Below are positions 59,710 through 64,000 of a stretch of 64,000 bases of DNA, piece after piece. The stretch is from Pseudomonas monsensis. GTDB lineage: Bacteria > Pseudomonadota > Gammaproteobacteria > Pseudomonadales > Pseudomonadaceae. A model generated the notes under the pieces. It worked only from the letters and a program-made list of their open reading frames with translations, searched no databases and had not been told where the DNA came from. Both the position numbers and the translations under genes were made by a program. Where the stretch lies: the NCBI RefSeq assembly GCF_014268495.2, contig NZ_CP077087.1, forward strand, positions 1,677,501 through 1,741,500. Direction: 5' to 3'. Position 1 is the stretch's first letter. Each line of letters starts with the position of its first letter.

Positions 59710-60927
59710 ATGTCCGTTACCGCCCCGTCCATCAAGCCTGCGCCCGATCACCACGCCCAGTTCATCGAACTGCTGCAAACCAGCCTCGAACAGAACGGCT
59801 TCATCAAACTGGTGCTGGCCAAGTACGTGGGCGAAGAGGCAGATCTGCAGCGGATCATCATCAAAGCGGTGACGGTCAAGGCCCAGCCGAACCTGTCGTT
59901 CGTCTATCGCTACAAGACCCGTGACATCACCAAGAATCTGGCGCTGAGCGAAGGCGTGGCGGTGATTGCCGAGCTGCTGCCGGCCGCGTTCAAAAATGCG
60001 CATTTGCTGACCGTGACCGACGAAGCCCAGCTCGAATACAGCAAAAAGGGCAAGTCTTCGCTGTTCAAGAGCAAACCTCAGCAATTGCGTGAAGCGCCGT
60101 CCGCCGAGCACAACCGCGAGAAAAACCGTTTTCTGGAGCTCAGTCGACCGTTCCTCAAGGACCTCGGCGTGACCAACGCGCAACATGAGCTGATCCCGGC
60201 GATGTCGCGCAAGTGGAAGCAGATCAACAAGTTCATCGAAGTGTTCAGCCACGCCCTGACCTCGTCACCGCTGGCGCTGGACAAACCGGTGCGGGTGGCG
60301 GACTTCGGTTCGGGCAAGGGTTACCTGACGTTTGCCATCCACGATTACCTGCGCAACACGCTCAAGGCCGAAGGCGAAGTCACCGGCGTCGAATTGCGCG
60401 AGGAAATGGTCAACCTGTGCAACGCCGCCGCTGTGAAGCTGGAACACCCGGGGCTGGTGTTCAAGTGCGGTGACGTGCGCAGCGTGGCGCCGAGCGAGCT
60501 GGACGTGATGATCGCCCTGCATGCCTGCGACATCGCCACCGATTACGCGATCCACACCGGCATCCGCTCGGGTGCCTCGATCATCATGTGCTCGCCGTGC
60601 TGCCACAAGCAGATTCGTCTGCAGATCCAGAGCCCGGCACTGCTCAAACCGATGCTGCAATACGGTCTGCACCTCGGACAGCAGGCGGAAATGGTCACTG
60701 ACAGCTTGCGCGCGCTGTTCCTCGAAGCCTGTGGTTACGAGACCAAGGTGTTCGAGTTCATCTCGCTGGAACACACCAACAAGAACAAGATGATTCTGGC
60801 GGTGAAACGCGCCGAGCCGCTGGACCCGGCTCAGTTGTTGGTGAAGATTCAGGCGTTGAAAGACTTCTACAACATCAGCGAGCACTGCCTGGAAACCTTG
60901 CTGCGCGCAGACGGTTACCTGGCCTGA
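59710..60927 (+). CDS. SAM-dependent methyltransferase, TRM13-like (Methyltransf_32)
   Basis: 405 residues. SAM motif VADFGSGKGYLTFAIHDYLR near 196-215, preceded by KWKQINKFIEVFSHAL, with an acidic motif GVELREEMV and the SPCCHKQI loop near 296. This combination is that of the DUF/Methyltransf_32 group, related to TRM13 and other RNA methyltransferases. The N-terminal 120 residues (QNGFIKLVLAKYVGEEADLQRIIIKAV) are conserved in this group too. The substrate is probably an RNA but is not deducible. Confidence 0.85.
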   Translation: MSVTAPSIKPAPDHHAQFIELLQTSLEQNGFIKLVLAKYVGEEADLQRIIIKAVTVKAQPNLSFVYRYKTRDITKNLALSEGVAVIAELLPAAFKNAHLLTVTDEAQLEYSKKGKSSLFKSKPQQLREAPSAEHNREKNRFLELSRPFLKDLGVTNAQHELIPAMSRKWKQINKFIEVFSHALTSSPLALDKPVRVADFGSGKGYLTFAIHDYLRNTLKAEGEVTGVELREEMVNLCNAAAVKLEHPGLVFKCGDVRSVAPSELDVMIALHACDIATDYAIHTGIRSGASIIMCSPCCHKQIRLQIQSPALLKPMLQYGLHLGQQAEMVTDSLRALFLEACGYETKVFEFISLEHTNKNKMILAVKRAEPLDPAQLLVKIQALKDFYNISEHCLETLLRADGYLA

Positions 60928-60934
60928 CCTGGAT

Positions 60935-61010
60935 CCTGTGGAAGCAAGCCTGCTCGCGACATCATTGTGATGGTCAGTCGGCCTTCGCGAGCGCGCTCGC
61001 TCCCACATGG
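60935..61010. repeat. REP doublet overlapping the end of the EamA transporter gene
   Basis: CCTGTGGAAGCAAGCCTGCT, then inverse GCGAGCGCGCTCGCTCCCAC. The second arm covers the transporter's stop codon. Confidence 0.82.
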
Positions 61011-61879
61011 GGCTTGATGACGGTCTTGCGACCGAGCATCACCGTCGCAATTACCCCGCAGGCAAATACCCAGGTGATCGGCTCCACCTGTTCGCCAAAG
61101 AACAACGCTGAAAACGCGATGGTGAAGAAAATCTGCAGCAACTGGATCTGACTGACCCGCGCAATCCCGCCCATCGCCAGCCCGGCGTACCAGGCGAAGA
61201 ACCCGAGAAACTGCGAGAACAGCGCGACGTAGCCAAAAGCCCACCAGGTCCTGGCCGACACTGCGCCGTGATGTTGCAGCGCCAGGTACAGCACCGGCCC
61301 GATCAGCAGCGGCGTCGACAGCACCAGCGCCCAGCAGATCACCTGCCAGCCGCCCATCTCCTTCGCCAGTCGCCCACCCTCGGCATACCCCAGGCCACCC
61401 ACGGCAATTGCGCCGAGCATCAACAGGTCCCCGGCCTGAATGCTGCCGGCACCGGTGTACAGCGCGTAACCGAGCACCAGCGCACTGCCCAGCGCGGCGC
61501 AGGCCCAGAAGGCTTTCGACGGCCGTTCATGGGACAGCCACGCCGCATACAGCGCCACGCACAGCGGCTGCAAACCATTGACCAGTGCGCCATGGGACGC
61601 CGGCAAGGTCTGCATGGCCCACGCCGACAACACCGGGAAGCCGAGGATCACCCCGGCGATCACCAGGCTCAGGCCTTTGATCTGCTGCCAGGTCGGCCAT
61701 TTTTCCCGGCGCCACAACAACAGCAACGCTGCCGGGATTGCCGCGAACAACGCCCGCCCCAGGCCATTGAGCAATGGATGCAGTTCCTGCACCACGATCC
61801 GGGTGAAGGGCAGGGTGAGGCTGAAAATCACAACCCCGAGCAGGCCGAGGGCCATGCCGGTGTTTTCGCGCGAAGACAT
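60974..61879 (-). CDS. EamA/DMT-family transporter with REP-encoded C-terminus
   Basis: 301 residues, ten predicted helices, two EamA repeats (FSLTLPFTRIVVQELHPLLNGLGRALFAAIPAALLLL and GDLLMLGAIAVGGLGYAEGGRLAKEMGGWQVICWALV). Substrate unknown. The last residues HVGASALAKAD are encoded by a REP element: 'GASALAKAD' is what this repeat specifies in this frame. The original stop was probably just before it. The gene ends there and converges on the methyltransferase. Confidence 0.9.
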   Translation of the reverse strand: MSSRENTGMALGLLGVVIFSLTLPFTRIVVQELHPLLNGLGRALFAAIPAALLLLWRREKWPTWQQIKGLSLVIAGVILGFPVLSAWAMQTLPASHGALVNGLQPLCVALYAAWLSHERPSKAFWACAALGSALVLGYALYTGAGSIQAGDLLMLGAIAVGGLGYAEGGRLAKEMGGWQVICWALVLSTPLLIGPVLYLALQHHGAVSARTWWAFGYVALFSQFLGFFAWYAGLAMGGIARVSQIQLLQIFFTIAFSALFFGEQVEPITWVFACGVIATVMLGRKTVIKPHVGASALAKAD

Positions 61880-61989
61880 AGGAAGACCGAAATTGAGGGT
61901 GGCAGGGAACGCCCCTCATAAAGCCATAAACCGTGGACTTCTGGCTGTTACAGCTAGGCACAGACTTAGGCGTACAGTTCGAGTTTGCC

Positions 61990-62078
61990 ATCGCTGGCAA
62001 GCCAGCTCCCACAGTGTCCGAGTTGAGCGCCAAATGGGTGATCGACACAGAACCTGTGGGAGCTGGCTTGCCAGCGAT
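61990..62078. repeat. REP doublet upstream of the DJ-1/PfpI gene
   Basis: Two inverse copies of ATCGCTGGCAAGCCAGCTCC with about 40 bp between. Confidence 0.92.
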
Positions 62079-62170
62079 GAAGTCAACTCGGTAGTAGCCG
62101 GTTGTTACCCGCCCGAACGGATAAGGTCTACCTTGAATACTCCCAGGCATTTCCCAGAGGAGTCCTCCCC

Positions 62171-62752
62171 ATGGCCGCGAAAAAAATTCTGATGCTGGTC
62201 GGCGATTACGTCGAAGACTACGAAGTGATGGTGCCGTTCCAGGCCCTGCAAATGGTCGGGCATACCGTGCACGCCGTGTGCCCGGACAAAGCCGCCGGCA
62301 AGACCGTGCGCACCGCGATCCATGACTTCGAAGGCGATCAGACCTACAGCGAGAAACCCGGTCACCTGTTCGCCCTCAACTTCGACTTTGCCAAGGTCGC
62401 CGAAGCCGACTACGACGCCCTGCTGATCCCCGGCGGTCGTGCGCCGGAATACCTGCGCCTGAACGAAAAAGTCCTCGAACTGGTGCGCGCCTTCGACAAG
62501 GCCGGCAAGCCGATTGCGGCGGTCTGCCACGGTGCGCAATTGCTGGCGGCGGCGGGCGTTCTCGAAGGGCGCGAGTGCAGCGCCTATCCGGCCTGTGCCC
62601 CGGAAGTGCGCCTGGCCGGTGGTACGTACATCGACATCCCGGTGACGGACGGCCACGTTCAAGGCAATCTGGCCACTGCACCGGCCTGGCCGGCGCATCC
62701 GAACTGGCTGGCCGGTTTCCTCGGCTTGCTTGGCACCAAAATTACCCTGTAA
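62171..62752 (+). CDS. DJ-1/PfpI-family protein
   Basis: 193 residues from the ATG at 62171, preceded by GAGGAG. The nucleophile elbow AAVCHGAQLLAAAG (Cys near 119) and the acidic partner in GDYVEDYE near 13-20 are present, and the family motif LLIPGGRAPEYLR is intact. Members are deglycases, peptidases or chaperone-like; which applies is unknown. The RHH gene starts 13 bp after it, so a shared transcript is likely. Confidence 0.92.
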   Translation: MAAKKILMLVGDYVEDYEVMVPFQALQMVGHTVHAVCPDKAAGKTVRTAIHDFEGDQTYSEKPGHLFALNFDFAKVAEADYDALLIPGGRAPEYLRLNEKVLELVRAFDKAGKPIAAVCHGAQLLAAAGVLEGRECSAYPACAPEVRLAGGTYIDIPVTDGHVQGNLATAPAWPAHPNWLAGFLGLLGTKITL

Positions 62753-62765
62753 CGAGGATTCGTCC

Positions 62766-63071
62766 ATGTGCGAGCTCTACGTCAAGGCCGATCCGATTCT
62801 CTACGAATCCCGCTCGCGCTCGCTGCGCATCCGCGGCGTGGTGACGACGCTGCGCCTGGAAAACCAGTTCTGGGACATCCTCAGCGAAATCGCCGAAGTT
62901 GACGGCATGACCACCAATCAACTGATCGCCAAGCTGTATGAAGAGGTGATGGACTATCGCGGCGAAGTGGTGAATTTCGCCTCGTTCCTGCGGGTGAGTT
63001 GTACGCGGTATCTGAGTCAGCGGCGGGTGAGTGCGCCGGAGTTGTCGGTGGTGCGGGCGCTGGTGAAATAG
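62766..63071 (+). CDS. Ribbon-helix-helix domain protein
   Basis: 101 residues from the ATG at 62766 behind AACGAGGA. SLRIRGVVTTLRLENQFWDILSEIAEVDGMTTNQLIAKLYEE matches the ribbon-helix-helix (RHH_4) domain of small regulators. N-terminal MCELYVKADPILYESRSR and C-terminal FASFLRVSCTRYLSQR extend the family pattern. Likely a DNA-binding regulator; target unknown. Cotranscribed with the DJ-1 gene. Confidence 0.87.
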   Translation: MCELYVKADPILYESRSRSLRIRGVVTTLRLENQFWDILSEIAEVDGMTTNQLIAKLYEEVMDYRGEVVNFASFLRVSCTRYLSQRRVSAPELSVVRALVK

Positions 63072-63090
63072 CCCTGACCGAGTTGACCCC

Positions 63091-63180
63091 ATCGCGGGCA
63101 AACCCCCACAGTTTTCTCTGGTGCTCACAAATTTTGTGTTCGCTGAAGAACCTTGTGGGAGCGAGCTTGCTCGCGAAGGC
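63091..63180. repeat. Divergent REP doublet
   Basis: ATCGCGGGCAAACCCCCACA (decayed arm) and inverse TGTGGGAGCGAGCTTGCTCG. The arms no longer match each other well. Confidence 0.7.
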
Positions 63181-63259
63181 GCCGCTTCAGGCGACAGAAG
63201 TCTGAGGCTGGTCTTTACTTCGAAGCGCGGAACCTCTCAACCGCCAAGGAGAATCGAGC

Positions 63260-63604
63260 ATGTCCGGATGGTACGAAGTGAGCAAAAGCAGCAACGGTCA
63301 GTTCAGGTTTGTGCTGAAGGCCGCCAACGCCGAAACCATTCTCACCAGCGAGCTCTACACCACCCGTGCGGCCGCCGATAACGGCATTGCTGCGGTGCAG
63401 ACCAACAGTCCGCTGGACGAGCGCTACGAGAAAAAGACCACCAGGGATGGCCATCCGTACTTCAACCTCAAGGCTGCCAACCATCAGATCATTGGCAGCA
63501 GCGAGTCGTACACCAATGACGCTGCGTGCGCCAAAGGCATCGCCAGCGTCAAGGCCAACGGGCCGAGCAAAACGGTCAAGGACAAGACCTTGCCAGTGCT
63601 CTGA
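63260..63604 (+). CDS. YegP-family protein (DUF1508, two repeats)
   Basis: 114 residues built of two DUF1508 repeats: WYEVSKSSNGQFRFVLKAANAETILTSELYTTRAAADNGIAAVQTN (about 3-48) and KKTTRDGHPYFNLKAANHQIIGSSESYTNDAACAKGIASVKAN (about 55-98). The shared FxLKAAN..I..SE.Y motif marks each. Small, soluble, function unknown in all bacteria. AAGGAGAAT precedes the ATG. Monocistronic. Confidence 0.93.
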   Translation: MSGWYEVSKSSNGQFRFVLKAANAETILTSELYTTRAAADNGIAAVQTNSPLDERYEKKTTRDGHPYFNLKAANHQIIGSSESYTNDAACAKGIASVKANGPSKTVKDKTLPVL

Positions 63605-63629
63605 ATTCGCTCTCAAATTTCACACAGCT

Positions 63630-63722
63630 CCTGTGGGAGCGGGCTTGCCCGCGATGAGGGCCTATCATTCAGCATTGATGTTGACTGATACACCGCTATC
63701 GCTGGCAAGCCCGCTCCCACAG
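63630..63722. repeat. REP doublet
   Basis: CCTGTGGGAGCGGGCTTGCC and inverse ATCGCTGGCAAGCCCGCTCC, after the DUF1508 gene. Confidence 0.88.
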
Positions 63723-63740
63723 GTAATTGTGTGTGTGAGA

Positions 63741-64000
63741 TCAACGCAGGGTCTCGAGGATCGCTTGCAGCTGACCTCGCCCCGCCTCGCTCAACGCAAA
63801 CACTGGCAAGCGCGGATCGCCAACCTCCAGCCCTGTCTCGCGCAACCCGGCCTTGATCGTCGCCGGTAAACCACCCTTCAAGATGAAGTCCAGCAGCGGC
63901 AACTGGCGGTAGAACAACTCGCGTGCCCGTTCCAGATCACCGGCCAGCGACGCCGCGTATAAATCCAGATTGAGCTGGGGGATCAGGTTCGGTGCGGCGG
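63741..64000 (-). CDS. DapA-family (dihydrodipicolinate synthase-like) enzyme, C-terminal part
   Basis: The stop TGA is at 63741-63743, and the frame is open to the window edge: 85 residues that start AAPNLIPQLNLDLYAASLAGDLERARELFYRQLPLLDFILKGG and end QLQAILETLR. This is the helical C-terminus of the DapA/NanA aldolase family, with PATIKAGLRETGLEVGDPRLPVFALSEAGR as the last conserved block. The catalytic Lys lies outside the window, so the substrate is unknown. Confidence 0.85.
   Translation of the reverse strand, partial: AAPNLIPQLNLDLYAASLAGDLERARELFYRQLPLLDFILKGGLPATIKAGLRETGLEVGDPRLPVFALSEAGRGQLQAILETLR

Overview
The window looks like the chromosome of a fluorescent-group Pseudomonas. 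The evidence is high-GC coding sequence, many REP/REPIN palindromes of the family 'ATCGCTGGCAAGCCAGCTC', and several gene blocks in Pseudomonas order (livFGMH-braC, rapA, pca-porin-ttg, pyeR-pyeM-xenB, acpH-olsA-olsB). I see no prophage, integrase, insertion sequence, CRISPR array, tRNA or rRNA. Gene order I compare with P. putida or P. aeruginosa is from memory.

Layout. 1-2.8 kb: the tail of a LysR regulator, then a minus-strand bufferin-type copper/metal operon (four-Cys exported peptide, DUF692/MNIO enzyme, DUF2063 partner, DoxX membrane protein). 2.8-7.8 kb: the branched-chain amino-acid ABC transporter braC-livHMGF, with a hairpin between the binding protein and the permeases. 8.2-12.1 kb: DUF2288 protein, then a 732-residue protein with every FtsZ/tubulin nucleotide-binding landmark but an otherwise unfamiliar sequence, then a beta-hydroxyacid dehydrogenase whose 3' end overlaps a convergent MHYT-GGDEF-EAL protein. 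14.4-23.6 kb: Cys-cluster protein, MFS transporter, rapA, small conserved ORFs, a 37-codon ccoM gene with an Anr-type box, a large inverted composite repeat, and a Pit phosphate transporter.

24-38 kb: an almost complete protocatechuate branch of the beta-ketoadipate pathway in one run, pcaR-K-I-J-F-H-G-T-B-D-C, then tam and an OprD-type porin. PcaR-like boxes lie before pcaR, pcaK and pcaI, and one identical to a pcaR box lies upstream of the porin. The genes therefore cover outer-membrane entry (porin), inner-membrane uptake (PcaK, PcaT), ring cleavage (PcaHG), lactone formation and opening (PcaB, PcaC, PcaD), CoA transfer (PcaIJ) and thiolysis (PcaF). 38-45 kb: the ttgABC (emhABC/mexAB-oprM type) solvent and drug efflux pump with divergent ttgR and a recognisable TtgR operator.

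45-64 kb: the pyeR-pyeM-xenB electrophile/oxidative-stress operon, AcpH, ornithine-lipid synthesis (olsBA), an acyl-CoA-dehydrogenase-like protein, a serine hydrolase with a small Cys-rich partner, YceI plus a cardiolipin synthase-like PLD enzyme, periplasmic beta-glucosidase BglX, a LemA-TPM-TPM trio, an RNA-methyltransferase-like protein, an EamA transporter whose C-terminus is encoded by a REP element, a DJ-1/PfpI protein, a ribbon-helix-helix protein, a YegP/DUF1508 protein and the C-terminus of a DapA-family enzyme.

The strongest candidates for little-described biology are the solitary tubulin-superfamily GTPase (8811-11009) with a perfect hairpin in its leader, and the bufferin operon (181-2627).
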